From Mesorhizobium sp. YC-39 (GTDB taxonomy: Bacteria > Pseudomonadota > Alphaproteobacteria > Rhizobiales > Rhizobiaceae), in assembly GCF_025753795.1 (NCBI RefSeq), contig NZ_JAOWPS010000002.1, forward strand, positions 248,001 to 312,000: DNA of 64,000 nt, in the 5' to 3' direction. Under the pieces are notes generated by a model. It was not told the origin of the DNA. It did no database searches and saw only the letters and a list, made by a program, of their open reading frames with translations. This document shows, piece after piece, positions 1-8,524 of this stretch (the first letter of the stretch is position 1; each line of letters begins with the position of its first letter). A program made the translations under genes and the position numbers.

Positions 1-88
1 GACATTCATCGACAGACGGTATCCCGCCGATCTGACCGACCGGCTGGTCGAGGCCCTGCATGCCGCCGGGATCGGCAGCGGTAGCTAA
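1..88 (+). CDS. C-terminal end of an unidentified protein (partial)
   Basis: An open frame enters the window from the left (codons in phase with base 2) and ends at a TAA at 86-88. It gives about 28 residues, including RRYPADLTDRLVEAL and a Gly/Ser-rich tail. The frame has rhizobial-type codon use, but the fragment is too short to identify a family. It is 122 bp upstream of the next gene in the same orientation, so co-transcription is possible but not shown. Confidence 0.4.
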   Translation, partial: TFIDRRYPADLTDRLVEALHAAGIGSGS

Positions 89-210
89 CTATTTCCAGGC
101 TGTCGCCTGATCGCGAAAATTTTACTGGCTTTGGATCTGGACAAAGAGCAATCCAGCCACAATTTCAGCTCTGCTGTCCCGCCCGCCTTGCGATAACATC
201 ACAAATTTTC

Positions 211-1014
211 ATGATTTCATCCCTTTACGCTGTCGAACGGGGCATCGGCCCGAAGACGATTGTCTTCTTGCATGGCTTCGGCGGTTGCCACCATGATTGG
301 CGCGAGGTGATTTCGACACTGGCATCTGGAGCACGCACGCTGGCCTATGATCTTCCGGGCCACGGACTGTCGCTCGATTTCCCCGAGGGCGGTTCGGCCA
401 AGACGGCCGCTCGCGCCGTTCTCGCCGATCTCGCCGCGCGCAAAATCACGAGAGTGCATCTCGTCGGCCATTCGATGGGCGGAGCGGTAGCGGTGCTGAT
501 GGCATTGGCCGAACCCGAAAAGATAGCGTCGCTCACGCTTCTGGCCCCGGGCGGCTTTGGGACAGAGATCAACGGACCACTGTTGCGCCGCTACGCCGCT
601 GCTGCCGACAAGGGCGAAATTAGCGCCTGCCTCGCCGCCATGTCCGGACCGCAAGGCCCGCCCTCGGAGCGTATCGTGGATGCTCATGACGACATGCGGG
701 CGCGTCCTGGCCAGTTGCAGAAACTGGTCGAGATCGCGACTGCCATGACCAGGGATGATCGGCAAGGTGTCATTCCCTGCGAACGGCTCGAGACGCTGAC
801 CATGCCGGTGATGGTGGCTTGGGGGACCGACGATGCCGTTCTGCCCTTTACCCAGGCCGATGGCCTGCCGGCGCATTTCCACCTGCACCATGTGCTGGAG
901 GCCGGCCATATGCTGGTCGAGGAGGCGCCCGGCCTCGTCGCGGAGATAATCCGCCACAACATGAAACGCCGCAGCAGCCCGCTTCGTTTAAAATTTACCG
1001 CGGCGGCGAACTGA
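211..1014 (+). CDS. alpha/beta-fold hydrolase
   Basis: A 267-residue soluble protein of the alpha/beta-hydrolase fold. Visible features are the N-terminal oxyanion strand VFLHGFGG (residues 18-25), the nucleophile elbow GHSMGG with Ser88, an acid in WGTDDAVLP (about 203-211) and the catalytic His in EAGHMLVEE near residue 230. The family includes esterases, acyltransferase-like proteins and C-C bond hydrolases, and the sequence does not fix the substrate. Its resemblance to the lipoyl-domain-free half of acetoin dehydrogenase E2-type hydrolases is a weak impression only. It starts at ATG 211 without a strong Shine-Dalgarno sequence. The gene stands alone, with a short GC-rich hairpin after the stop. 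Confidence 0.8.
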   Translation: MISSLYAVERGIGPKTIVFLHGFGGCHHDWREVISTLASGARTLAYDLPGHGLSLDFPEGGSAKTAARAVLADLAARKITRVHLVGHSMGGAVAVLMALAEPEKIASLTLLAPGGFGTEINGPLLRRYAAAADKGEISACLAAMSGPQGPPSERIVDAHDDMRARPGQLQKLVEIATAMTRDDRQGVIPCERLETLTMPVMVAWGTDDAVLPFTQADGLPAHFHLHHVLEAGHMLVEEAPGLVAEIIRHNMKRRSSPLRLKFTAAAN

Positions 1015-1173
1015 TCCCTTCGCTGCGAAGACCGGCGCCCTCTTGGAGGCGCCAGGCAACCTCCCGGCACTTTGATGCGCAATGCATTCCTACCCCCCCG
1101 AAGGTCGGTCCTGCGTGCATTTTGCCGGTGATTATGGTAACTCGCTGTTAACCAACCCGCGAGGCGAACGCCG

Positions 1174-1797
1174 ATGAAGGACGCAGGCGAGAACATCACC
1201 CAGATCGATCAGTCGCGAAAACTGTCCGATGCCATTCGCGACGTGAAAAACGCCTTCGCCGACCGCGATGACGTCGTGGTCGACATGCGCGAGGCGCATC
1301 GCATGCGGCTCGACCTGCTTGCCGCCGAACTCGCACCCGTCTTCGCCGACGTGCCCGCCGACATGGACAATTTCGACTTCGCCATATCGTCCGGACTGCA
1401 GCCGCGTCTGTGGATCGATGCCGTCAGCCATGTCGCCATGGGGCGCGATCGCCGCACCTATCGTTTCCTCAGGGATACGCGCATCGGTCGTGTGGTGCTC
1501 GCCGAATCGACCGACATGAAACCCGTTGCCGATCAGGTGACGCGCTACGTCGCGGAGCGCGTCGTAGAACGCCAGAGAATGTTGGAAGGTGGCGTCGAGC
1601 AGGCTATCGCTGGCCTGAAGCGCGCTGCTGTGGCGGAAGCCGAGCCGCCGTTGCAGGCAGCCCCGCGCAGCAAGGGCTGGTCGGCTTTCCTCTCCGGCCT
1701 GGGTTTGATCGCCGCGGGCGCCCTGGTCGGGCTGGTTGTCTCGATCGTATTGTTCTGGGAACGCATCGTTGCGATGGGATGGGGCTTCAAGCCATAG
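1174..1797 (+). CDS. conserved tail-anchored membrane protein, unknown function
   Basis: A 207-residue protein with a charged, soluble N-terminal part (about 1-165) and one strongly hydrophobic helix near the C terminus (about 172-196, GLIAAGALVGLVVSIVLFW). This predicts a tail-anchored inner-membrane protein with most of its mass in the cytoplasm. No catalytic motif is recognised. I believe similar proteins are conserved in Rhizobiales without a known function. Its stop overlaps the end of the convergent metallophosphoesterase gene by 11 bp, so transcription of the two may interfere. Confidence 0.65.
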   Translation: MKDAGENITQIDQSRKLSDAIRDVKNAFADRDDVVVDMREAHRMRLDLLAAELAPVFADVPADMDNFDFAISSGLQPRLWIDAVSHVAMGRDRRTYRFLRDTRIGRVVLAESTDMKPVADQVTRYVAERVVERQRMLEGGVEQAIAGLKRAAVAEAEPPLQAAPRSKGWSAFLSGLGLIAAGALVGLVVSIVLFWERIVAMGWGFKP

Positions 1798-2707
1798 CTT
1801 CGGCGTTGGCGCCAAGTTCCAGCGTCTCCAGGTCGGAAGGCGCTATGGCTGGCCCGGTCAGGCCGCGCCGTGTCAGCTTGATGCGCCAATTGCCCTTTTC
1901 GCCGTCGATATCGAGCAGATTATACTGTGCTGCCGGGCGCCTGCCGCCAGGCGACTGTCCAGCGGCAGCCACGCCGACCACGGGAATCCTGCGGCCTCGC
2001 CCGCCGATGAAGAACAGCGACGGCTCATGCGAATGGCCGTGCAGGATGAGTTCGGCCCCATGCGTATGAACGACCTTGTTGAAGCGGGCGATGCCGAACA
2101 GCCGTTTGGGTTGCGAAACCGCGCCGCGCACCGGTGGGTGGTGGATCATGATCACCCGGAACAGCCCGCGCTTGGCGGTCGCATCGAGCACACCGCGCAG
2201 CCTTTTGGCCTGACCTTCCAGAAAAAAGCCGTTGGCCATGAACGGAGCCGTGGCGCGCGCCGTCGTGACACCGATCAGCGCGATGTCGCCACGCACGCGC
2301 AGATAGGGAAAGGCGTTGCGGTCGACCGGCGTATTGACGCCGTCGCCGGTCATCCACGCCGCCCATGACCGGCAGGCCTTGTCGAAGGCGCCCGGCACAT
2401 AGGCGTCGTGGTTGCCGGGTACGACCGACACATCATCCGGCGAACCCAGCGTCTCCAGCCAATGCTTGGCCATCTCAATCTCGCCGTCGAGCGCCAGATT
2501 GACCAGATCGCCGGTGACGGTGATGTGATCCGCCCCGCTGGCTTTCATGTCGGTGACGATCGTGTCGATGACGGCATCGTGCATGTGGCGGCGGCGGTTG
2601 CGCTGCCAGTTGACGTAGCCGACCACGCGCTTGGAGGCGAGATCGCGATAGGTTACATCGGGGAGCGGTCCCAGATGGATATCGGAAATATGCGCGAGCC
2701 TGAACAT
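1787..2707 (-). CDS. calcineurin-type metallophosphoesterase
   Basis: A 306-residue binuclear metallophosphoesterase. Motifs in order are SDIHLG at the N terminus, TGDLVN, PGNHD, HHPP and GHSHEP, the full metal-ligand set of the calcineurin-like family (cyclic nucleotide phosphodiesterase CpdA/Icc and related proteins). The start is placed at the ATG at 2707, immediately before the first metal strand (MFRLAHISD). A longer reading frame adds only 12 unconserved residues. The substrate is unknown; cyclic nucleotide, nucleotide or phospholipid-headgroup phosphoesters are all seen in the family. It is divergent from the Nudix gene across 53 bp. Confidence 0.85.
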   Translation of the reverse strand: MFRLAHISDIHLGPLPDVTYRDLASKRVVGYVNWQRNRRRHMHDAVIDTIVTDMKASGADHITVTGDLVNLALDGEIEMAKHWLETLGSPDDVSVVPGNHDAYVPGAFDKACRSWAAWMTGDGVNTPVDRNAFPYLRVRGDIALIGVTTARATAPFMANGFFLEGQAKRLRGVLDATAKRGLFRVIMIHHPPVRGAVSQPKRLFGIARFNKVVHTHGAELILHGHSHEPSLFFIGGRGRRIPVVGVAAAGQSPGGRRPAAQYNLLDIDGEKGNWRIKLTRRGLTGPAIAPSDLETLELGANAEAMA

Positions 2708-2760
2708 CCTTCCTTCATAAGCGACGCGCGTCCCGCTTTCCACCCACGGTTTCGTGGCTG

Positions 2761-3261
2761 ATGACGCGGTCCGATCCGCAACAGGCCTTTCGCCAAACCG
2801 GCTGGCCGGGTCTCAGGACAAGGCTGTTTCACCTGTATTTCGTGCTGCGGCGGCCAATGACGCTCGGCGTGCGCGGCCTGGTCCACGACCGTGCCTCCAA
2901 CTCCGTCTTTCTCATTCGCCACACCTATGTCCCGGGCTGGCAGCTTCCGGGCGGCGGCGTCGAACACGGCGAGACGCTGGTTGAAGCGCTTGTGCGCGAA
3001 CTCGCCGAGGAGGGCAACATTGCGCTCAGCGCGCCGCCGCTGCTGAAGTCGATGCATTTCAACCACCGGGCCAGCCGCCGCGATCACGTCGGCCTGTACC
3101 TGATCGAGGCGTTCAGCCAGACCACGCCGAAGCTGCCGGACCATGAAATCGCCGAAGCCGGCTTCTTCCCGCTCGACCGCTTGCCGGAAGGAACCACGCC
3201 GGCCACGTTGCGGCGCATCGCCGAGATTTTTGGCGGCAACCAGCCCTCGCCCTACTGGTAG
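2761..3261 (+). CDS. Nudix hydrolase
   Basis: A 166-residue protein with a recognisable Nudix box at about residues 65-87: GGGVEHGE, then REL and EEG, which fits the G-x5-E-x7-REUxEExGU pattern including the metal-binding glutamates. It would hydrolyse a nucleoside diphosphate linked to another moiety; the substrate is not predictable. The preceding segment FLIRHTYVPGWQLPGG is the usual beta-strand entry to the box. The stop is one base from the end of the convergent yqjG-like gene. Confidence 0.85.
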   Translation: MTRSDPQQAFRQTGWPGLRTRLFHLYFVLRRPMTLGVRGLVHDRASNSVFLIRHTYVPGWQLPGGGVEHGETLVEALVRELAEEGNIALSAPPLLKSMHFNHRASRRDHVGLYLIEAFSQTTPKLPDHEIAEAGFFPLDRLPEGTTPATLRRIAEIFGGNQPSPYW

Positions 3262-3262
3262 G

Positions 3263-4249
3263 TCACGCCGCCTTCCTGAACCGCGCGCGATCATGCGGCG
3301 CGCCATAGTCGAGCTCTGGTCCGACCGGCACGATGCGCGTCGGATTGATCGTCTGGTGGCTGCCGTAATAGTGCGCCTTGATGTGATGCAGGCTCACCGT
3401 GCCCGAGACGCCCGGCACCTGATAGAGATCGCGCAGATAGTTCGACAGGTTGGGATAGTCGGCGATGCGGCGCAGATTGCACTTGAAATGGCCGACATAG
3501 ACCGGATCGAAACGGACCAGCGTGGTGAACAGCCGCCAGTCGGCCTCGGTGATACGGTTGCCGACGAGGTATCGCTGTTGCGACAGGCGGTCCTCCAGCG
3601 TGTCGAGTGCCGAGAACAGATCGTCAAACGCTTCCTCATAAGCCGCCTGCGTGGTGGCGAAGCCGGCGCGATAAACGCCGTTGTTGACGGCGGGATAGAC
3701 CAGTGCATTGACCCTGTCGATCTCGCCACGCAGTGCCTGCGGATAGAAATCGAGGCTGGCATCGCCCCATGCGTCGAAGGCGGAGTTGAGCATCCGGATG
3801 ATCTCGGAGGATTCGTTGGAGACGATGGTCTGCTCTTTTTTGTCCCACAGCACCGGCACCGTCACCCGGCCGGAATAGGCGGAATCAGCCCTGGTATAGA
3901 TCTGATGCAGGAAATCGAGGCCGTAAAGCGTATCGCCGGTGGCGCCGTCCTCGGCCAGGAACGTCCAGCCATCGGCCCCCATGAAGTGATGGACGACCGA
4001 GACGGAAATCACGTCCCTGAGCCCTTTCAGCGCGCGAAAGATCAGCGTCCGGTGCGCCCAGGGACAGGCAAGCGAGACATAGAGATGGTAGCGGCCGGGC
4101 TCGGCCTTGAAGCCGCGCATGCGGCCCTCGGCCGGCGCGCCATCACGAGTGACCCAATCGCGCCATTGCGACTGTGCCCGCACGAACTTGCCATTGTCCG
4201 CGGTGTCGTAACCGCGATCGTGCCACCTGCCTTCGACCAGCAATCCCAT
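3263..4249 (-). CDS. yqjG: glutathionyl-hydroquinone reductase (Xi-class GST)
   Basis: A 328-residue Xi-class glutathione transferase of the YqjG/ECM4/PcpF group. These enzymes reduce glutathionyl-hydroquinones, using the cysteine of a CPWAHR motif (present here) to form a mixed disulphide. The N-terminal thioredoxin-fold half and an all-helical C-terminal half with the FDPVYVGHFK segment match the family, as does the length. The start is set at ATG 4249 because a good AGGAG lies 7-11 bases upstream. The upstream extension to 4279 has none. It is divergent from the GNAT gene across about 270 bp. Confidence 0.88.
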   Translation of the reverse strand: MGLLVEGRWHDRGYDTADNGKFVRAQSQWRDWVTRDGAPAEGRMRGFKAEPGRYHLYVSLACPWAHRTLIFRALKGLRDVISVSVVHHFMGADGWTFLAEDGATGDTLYGLDFLHQIYTRADSAYSGRVTVPVLWDKKEQTIVSNESSEIIRMLNSAFDAWGDASLDFYPQALRGEIDRVNALVYPAVNNGVYRAGFATTQAAYEEAFDDLFSALDTLEDRLSQQRYLVGNRITEADWRLFTTLVRFDPVYVGHFKCNLRRIADYPNLSNYLRDLYQVPGVSGTVSLHHIKAHYYGSHQTINPTRIVPVGPELDYGAPHDRARFRKAA

Positions 4250-4522
4250 GCGAAATCTCCTTGCATCCTCTTCAACCATTTAGGCGCAAGGCGGCGCTGC
4301 CGAAGTCGTCATGTGCTGAACAGACCGTCACTTGGGCGAAGCGGCGGACCAAAACGGCCGATTGCAGCGACTGAAAATTGATGCTAGCGGAAAATCCGCA
4401 TGTTCGACTTTGCTTTGATCCGGATTGACCGACGACGAAAGGGCGCCCGCGCTTGATGTAGCGCTGACTGGCGAACGCTGCCGTTTGCAGCAAACCTTTC
4501 CCCGTACCGGAACGCAAAGACC

Positions 4523-5059
4523 ATGAGCCTTGCCGACGTAAGATACCTGCCGGAAACTCCGGCGCATGATCCCGAAATCGAAGCCATAAACGACGAGGCC
4601 TTCGGGCCGGGCCGTTTCGTCCTGGCCGCCTACAAGATCCGTGAGGGCGGCCCGCATGAGCGTGCACTGTCCTTCGTCGCCGTCGATGGCGGTACTGTTG
4701 TCGCCTCGGTGCGCATGACACGCATCGCTGCCGGTGCCGGTCGTGCGCTGATGCTCGGGCCGCTTGCGGTGCGGCCAGCTTTCAAGAATCTCGGCATCGG
4801 CCGCCGGCTGGTGGCGATCGCATTGGAGACCGCCGCCAAGGCAGGCATAGCAGCCATAATGCTTGTCGGGGACGAGCCTTATTACGGCCCGCTCGGCTTC
4901 AGGAGAATCCCGCGCGGGCAAATCTCCATGCCGCGTCCGGTCGATCCCGACCGGCTTTTGGCGCATGAGATCATGCCGGGCGCGGTGGCAAGGCTGGCGG
5001 GAGAGGTCTGCCACGCCGATCAGGCGAAGATCGGCGAGCCCATCGCCGTGATGGCATGA
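4523..5059 (+). CDS. GNAT family N-acetyltransferase (YhbS-like)
   Basis: A 178-residue GNAT acetyltransferase. The acetyl-CoA-binding motif A is seen as LGPLAVRPAFKNLGIGRRLV (about 79-98), with the Q/R-x-x-G-x-G/A pyrophosphate loop as NLGIGR. A downstream GDEPYYGPLGFRR is typical of the YhbS subgroup, which acetylates small molecules, peptides or tRNA. The substrate is unknown. The gene is single, starts at ATG 4523, and is followed by a dense block of intergenic repeats. Confidence 0.82.
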   Translation: MSLADVRYLPETPAHDPEIEAINDEAFGPGRFVLAAYKIREGGPHERALSFVAVDGGTVVASVRMTRIAAGAGRALMLGPLAVRPAFKNLGIGRRLVAIALETAAKAGIAAIMLVGDEPYYGPLGFRRIPRGQISMPRPVDPDRLLAHEIMPGAVARLAGEVCHADQAKIGEPIAVMA

Positions 5060-5110
5060 CGACGCGGATGTTGCGTCGTCCTGTCGAGCTTCGTAGCATC
5101 TGGCCGACTG

Positions 5111-5158
5111 GCGCATGACCCCGAAAATCGGAATCGATTTTCGGAAAGGATCATGCGC
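5111..5158. repeat. palindromic intergenic repeat, type 1
   Basis: An imperfect palindrome of about 48 bp: outer arms GCGCATGA / TCATGCGC and inner arms CGAAAATCG / CGATTTTCG around GAAT. The same inner stem recurs at 18299-18322 with the loop reversed (ATTC). It would form a strong hairpin in either transcript. The structure fits the short mobile palindromes common in rhizobial intergenic DNA. Confidence 0.7.
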
Positions 5159-5170
5159 AAAATCAAAGTG

Positions 5171-5214
5171 CTACAGCGTCCTTTGCGCGTCCGAAAGGAC
5201 GCGCGGCGCTGTAG
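5171..5214. repeat. palindromic intergenic repeat, type 2
   Basis: A 44-bp imperfect palindrome: CTACAGCG at one end and CGCTGTAG at the other, with TCCTTT / AAAGGA inside. A second copy lacking the first few bases lies at 63033-63072, about 58 kb away. It directly abuts the type 3 element that follows. Confidence 0.7.
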
Positions 5215-5316
5215 TGCATGTCGCGCAAAAGTGTGAAGCGGTTCTGCGACAACGACATGCATAAAGACAAAACCTAAAGCGCATCCATTGATTCCGTTTC
5301 AATGCGAAGCGCTTTA
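5215..5316. repeat. two-hairpin intergenic repeat, type 3 (copy A)
   Basis: About 100 bp with two hairpins. The first stem is GCATGTCG / CGACATGC and the second is CTAAAGCGC / GCGCTTTAG, joined by an A-rich linker (CATAAAGACAAAACC). Further copies lie at 6931-7033, 7568-7693 and 8524-8628. This copy ends 16 bp before the ATG of the dehydrogenase gene and so lies in its leader. Confidence 0.75.
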
Positions 5317-5332
5317 GTTGGAGGACGCCGAC

Positions 5333-6094
5333 ATGACCCCAAACGGCCAGATTGCGATCGTCACCGGTGGCGGATCCGGCCTTGGCGAGGCGACAGCGCG
5401 CGCACTGGCCGCGAAGGGTGCCAGCGTTGCCATCCTCGACCTCGGTATCGAGCGGGCGGCGAAGGTGGCGGCCGACATCGGCGGCATCGCCATCCAATGC
5501 GATGTGAGCAGTGCCGACAGCGGCGCTGCTTCCGTGGCGGAGGTGGCGGGAAAGCTTGGCGAGCCGCGCATCCTGGTCAACTGCGCCGGCATCGCCATCG
5601 GCATCAAGACGATCGGCAAGGACGGCCCGCATCCGCTCGACCAGTACCGCAAGGTGATCGAGGTCAATTTGATCGGCACCTTCAACATGATCCGCCTTGT
5701 CGCCGACCGGGCCGCCAAACTCGAGCCGTTGCAAGGCGGCGAGCGCGGCGTCATCGTCAACACGGCATCGGTCGCCGCCTATGACGGTCAGATTGGCCAG
5801 GCAGCCTATTCCGCTTCCAAGGGTGGTGTCGTCGGCATGACGCTGCCTGTGGCGCGCGACCTTGCCCGGTCAGGCATCCGCGTCTGCACCATCGCGCCCG
5901 GAATCTTCAAGACGCCGATGATGGCCGGCATGCCGCAGGAGGTGCAGGATTCGCTGGGCGCCGCGGTACCCTTCCCGTCCCGCCTCGGCGAGCCTTCCGA
6001 ATATGCGGCACTTGCGCTGCACATCGTCGAAAACCAGATGCTGAACGGCGAGACCATCCGCCTCGACGGCGCCATCCGCATGGCTCCGAAATAG
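5333..6094 (+). CDS. short-chain dehydrogenase (3-hydroxyacyl-CoA dehydrogenase type II-like)
   Basis: A 253-residue classical SDR with the cofactor loop TGGGSGLG (about 11-18), the NCAG segment, and the catalytic Ser in [10 protein letters not shown] followed by Tyr and Lys in YSASK. The insertion between the substrate loop and the catalytic strand, and the C-terminal [10 protein letters not shown] and RLGEPSEYA segments, resemble HSD17B10-type 3-hydroxy(-2-methyl)acyl-CoA dehydrogenases. An NAD-dependent step in fatty-acid or isoleucine breakdown is therefore likely. The start is the ATG at 5333, with GGAGG eight bases upstream. A TTG at 5318 in the same frame overlaps that ribosome site and is rejected. 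Confidence 0.85.
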   Translation: MTPNGQIAIVTGGGSGLGEATARALAAKGASVAILDLGIERAAKVAADIGGIAIQCDVSSADSGAASVAEVAGKLGEPRILVNCAGIAIGIKTIGKDGPHPLDQYRKVIEVNLIGTFNMIRLVADRAAKLEPLQGGERGVIVNTASVAAYDGQIGQAAYSASKGGVVGMTLPVARDLARSGIRVCTIAPGIFKTPMMAGMPQEVQDSLGAAVPFPSRLGEPSEYAALALHIVENQMLNGETIRLDGAIRMAPK

Positions 6095-6155
6095 TGCCGC
6101 TCTTGTCAAATCAGGCCTTGTCGTCCGATAAGTGGATTATGAAAATCAACTTGTG

Positions 6156-6929
6156 ATGGTAATCACCTTGGACGATCGGAAGAAGGACGTAATCCGCGAG
6201 ACGGACGCCGAGGCGATCAGGCTGGCCAAGACGCTGATCCGCAGCGCCCGTTTCGGCGCGCTTGCGGTGATCGAGCCCGGAACCGGTTCGCCGCTGGCCA
6301 GCAGGGTCGGCGTGGCGACCGATATCGACGGCACGCCGCTGATCCTCGTCTCGACGCTGTCCGCCCATACCGGCGCGATCCTTGCCGATCCGCGCTGTTC
6401 TCTGCTGGTGGGTGAACCCGGCAAGGGCGATCCGCTGGCGCACCCGCGAATCACCCTGGTTTGCCGAGCGGCGCGGCTCGAGCGCGGATCCGGCGAGCAC
6501 ACCCGCGCCGAACGGCGCTATCTCAATCGCAATCCCAAGGCGAAGCTTTATGCCGGGCTTGGCGACTTCTCTATCTTCCGCCTCGAACCCGAGCGAGCCA
6601 GCCTGAATGGCGGCTTCGGCAAGGCCTTTTTGCTCGACCGCGCCGACCTTGTCACCGCCGCACCGATCGTCGAGGAACTCGCCGCCGCCGAACAATCCGC
6701 CCTTGACCACATGAATGCCGACCATAGCGATGCAATTGCCGTCTATGCCAGTCATTTCGCCAAGGCCGCGGGCGACGATTGGGTCGTCACCGGCTTCGAT
6801 GCCGATGGCATGGATCTGGCGTCGAGCGACGATGTCTGCCGGATCTTCTTCCCCAAGCCATTGCAGGCCGCGCGGGAGTTGCGCCCTGCCCTGATCGACA
6901 TGGCAAAAACTGGCCGGGCGGCAGGCTGA
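6156..6929 (+). CDS. HugZ-family protein (PNPOx-like split barrel plus DUF2470)
   Basis: About 257 residues. The N-terminal half (about 10-150) is a pyridoxamine-phosphate-oxidase-like split barrel (ARFGALAVIEP, SRVGVATDIDGTPLILVS, GEPGKGDPLAHPR). The C-terminal half is a DUF2470-type domain with the signature LDHMNADHSDAI. This arrangement occurs in HugZ/HutZ-type haem-utilisation proteins and in uncharacterised flavin or haem binders. The start is uncertain: GTG 6132 extends the frame by eight residues, and ATG 6156 was chosen because it is closer to the conserved DRKKDVIRE block. There is no haem transporter nearby, so a haem-degrading role is unproven. Confidence 0.75.
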   Translation: MVITLDDRKKDVIRETDAEAIRLAKTLIRSARFGALAVIEPGTGSPLASRVGVATDIDGTPLILVSTLSAHTGAILADPRCSLLVGEPGKGDPLAHPRITLVCRAARLERGSGEHTRAERRYLNRNPKAKLYAGLGDFSIFRLEPERASLNGGFGKAFLLDRADLVTAAPIVEELAAAEQSALDHMNADHSDAIAVYASHFAKAAGDDWVVTGFDADGMDLASSDDVCRIFFPKPLQAARELRPALIDMAKTGRAAG

Positions 6930-6930
6930 T

Positions 6931-7033
6931 TCATGTCGCCCAAAAAGTGTGCAGCGATTGCAGGAGAACGGCATGCATAAAAACAAAGGCTTGAAGCGCG
7001 TCGCACGATTCCGTTCAAGCGTGACGCGCTTTA
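6931..7033. repeat. two-hairpin intergenic repeat, type 3 (copy B)
   Basis: It starts two bases after the HugZ-like stop. Arms CATGTCG / CGGCATG form the first hairpin and AAGCGCGTC / GACGCGCTT the second, with the CATAAAAACAAAGG linker. It is related to the copies at 5215, 7568 and 8524. Its position right after the stop suggests it may act in mRNA 3'-end formation. Confidence 0.7.
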
Positions 7034-7206
7034 GACACAGCCCCACAGTTAATCGCATCGGATCGAAAGCAAGTCTTGAGATTTGAGCGAAATGTTCTAC
7101 CTTCCCGCTAGCGTTGAATCGCCAGCGCATATCAACGAGTGAGTCTATGGAACCAGACGCTATTGCCCCCATGGCGTTCGGATGAGCAGGAAGGCATGGG
7201 GGATCG

Positions 7207-7545
7207 ATGGTCTCGACTAAGCTAATCGCCAACGCCGAATCAGCGGCGACGTTTCTGACGCTGATGGGCAACGAGAAACGGCTGTTGATCATGAGCTATC
7301 TCGCCGACGGTGAAATGTCGGTCGGCGCCATTGCCGAGAAGGTTCTGCTTAGCCAGTCCGCCCTGTCGCAGCATCTGGCCAAATTGCGGGCGCTCGATCT
7401 CGTCGAGACCCGCCGCGACCGGCAGATGATCTACTATTCCTGCAAATCAGAGGCCGTGCGCGAACTTCTCACCATGCTGGACGGGATTTTCGGCGAGGGC
7501 GAGCTGTCGCAGATGGCCTATCGCCTGCGCCGCGCCGGAACTTGA
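7207..7545 (+). CDS. ArsR-family transcriptional regulator, NolR-like
   Basis: A 112-residue winged-helix protein. The segment MGNEKRLLIMSYL, the recognition helix region LSQSALSQHLAKLR and the wing RRDRQMIYY match the ArsR/SmtB fold, and the closest match I can recall is rhizobial NolR (same SQSALSQHL helix). NolR is a global regulator of nodulation and exopolysaccharide genes. It lacks the CxC metal site of ArsR/SmtB sensors, so metal sensing is unlikely. It starts at ATG 7207. Flanking two-hairpin repeats isolate it transcriptionally. Orthology to NolR rather than a paralogue is inferred. Confidence 0.8.
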   Translation: MVSTKLIANAESAATFLTLMGNEKRLLIMSYLADGEMSVGAIAEKVLLSQSALSQHLAKLRALDLVETRRDRQMIYYSCKSEAVRELLTMLDGIFGEGELSQMAYRLRRAGT

Positions 7546-7567
7546 CCGGAAAGTCCAATCGTTCCTA

Positions 7568-7693
7568 ATGCATGTAGCCCAAAAACATGCCCTCGGGCTT
7601 GACCGAGGATGAAGTGGTTTCGGGCAACGACATGCATAAAATACAAAAACGCAAAGCGCGCCGCGTGAAACGCATGTCACGCGACGCGCTTTA
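7568..7693. repeat. two-hairpin intergenic repeat, type 3 (copy C, expanded)
   Basis: The longest of the four copies. The first hairpin has arms GCATG / CATGC with an extra inner hairpin (GCCCTCGG / CCGAGG). The second has AAAGCGCG / CGCGCTTT. It ends 27 bp before the methyltransferase start. Confidence 0.65.
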
Positions 7694-7720
7694 CGTCGCT
7701 GTTCGTCCGCCGAGGAACGC

Positions 7721-8524
7721 ATGGACCCTATCCGTATCGATGACCCGCTGGACCCGCGCGTCGCTGCTTATCTGGACATACGCGAGCGCGATCTTGCTGG
7801 CCGGCAAGGCCGTTTCGTTGCCGAAGGCAAGGTCGTGCTGGACATGCTGCTCTCCACCGGGCGCTTCAAGGCCGAATCGGTGCTGGTGCTCGAAAACCGG
7901 CTGGCTGGCCTCGGTGAAATCCTGCGCAAGGCGCCCGTAGACCTGCCGGTCTACGTCGCGGCTGGCGAGATCATGGACAGGATTGCCGGCTTCCACATGC
8001 ACCGTGGCATATTGGCGATCGGCCGCAAGGCCGGGATACAACCTGCAGAGGCCCTGGTAGGCGCCCTGCCCGCCCGCTCGCTGATCGTCGTGCTGGTCGG
8101 CATCGCCAATCACGACAATATGGGCTCCGTCTTTCGCAACGCCGCCGCCTTCGGCGCCGATGCCGTGTTTCTGGACGCGACCTGTTGCGATCCGCTGTAC
8201 CGCAAGGCGATCCGCGTCTCGGTCGGCGCCGCGCTGAAAGTGCCCTTCGCCTCCTTCCCCGATACTGTCGGCTTCATCGCCGCGCTCGACCGGCAAGGCT
8301 TCGACCAGCTTGCTCTGTCGCCGCACGGGCAAACCGAAATCCGTGATGCAAAAAGGGCAGAGCGGCTGGCGCTTTATCTCGGCACCGAGGGCGAAGGCTT
8401 GCCCGAAAGCCTGCTTGCCCGCCTGCGAACAGTGCGGATCGACATGGCCGAGGGGTTCGACAGCCTGAATGTCGCCGCGGCGTCAGCCATCGCGTTGCAT
8501 CATTTTTCCGCAAGCAGGAGCTAG
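7721..8524 (+). CDS. TrmH/SpoU-family RNA 2'-O-methyltransferase
   Basis: A 267-residue SPOUT methyltransferase. The three knot motifs are present: motif 1 NHDNMGSVFRNAAAFG (about 126-141), motif 2 GTEGEGLPESLL and motif 3 IDMAEGFDSLNVAAASAIAL at the C terminus. The N-terminal substrate-binding domain begins with a FVAEGKVVLDML stretch. It methylates ribose in tRNA or rRNA from S-adenosylmethionine; the target nucleotide cannot be read from the sequence. It starts at ATG 7721 with GAGGA upstream. The stop is immediately followed by a copy of the two-hairpin repeat. Confidence 0.88.
   Translation: MDPIRIDDPLDPRVAAYLDIRERDLAGRQGRFVAEGKVVLDMLLSTGRFKAESVLVLENRLAGLGEILRKAPVDLPVYVAAGEIMDRIAGFHMHRGILAIGRKAGIQPAEALVGALPARSLIVVLVGIANHDNMGSVFRNAAAFGADAVFLDATCCDPLYRKAIRVSVGAALKVPFASFPDTVGFIAALDRQGFDQLALSPHGQTEIRDAKRAERLALYLGTEGEGLPESLLARLRTVRIDMAEGFDSLNVAAASAIALHHFSASRS

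Noticed and set aside
6111..7292. Minus-strand ORF of 393 residues over the HugZ-like gene
   Set aside because: Crosses a two-hairpin repeat and is a shadow of a gene with clear domains on the plus strand.
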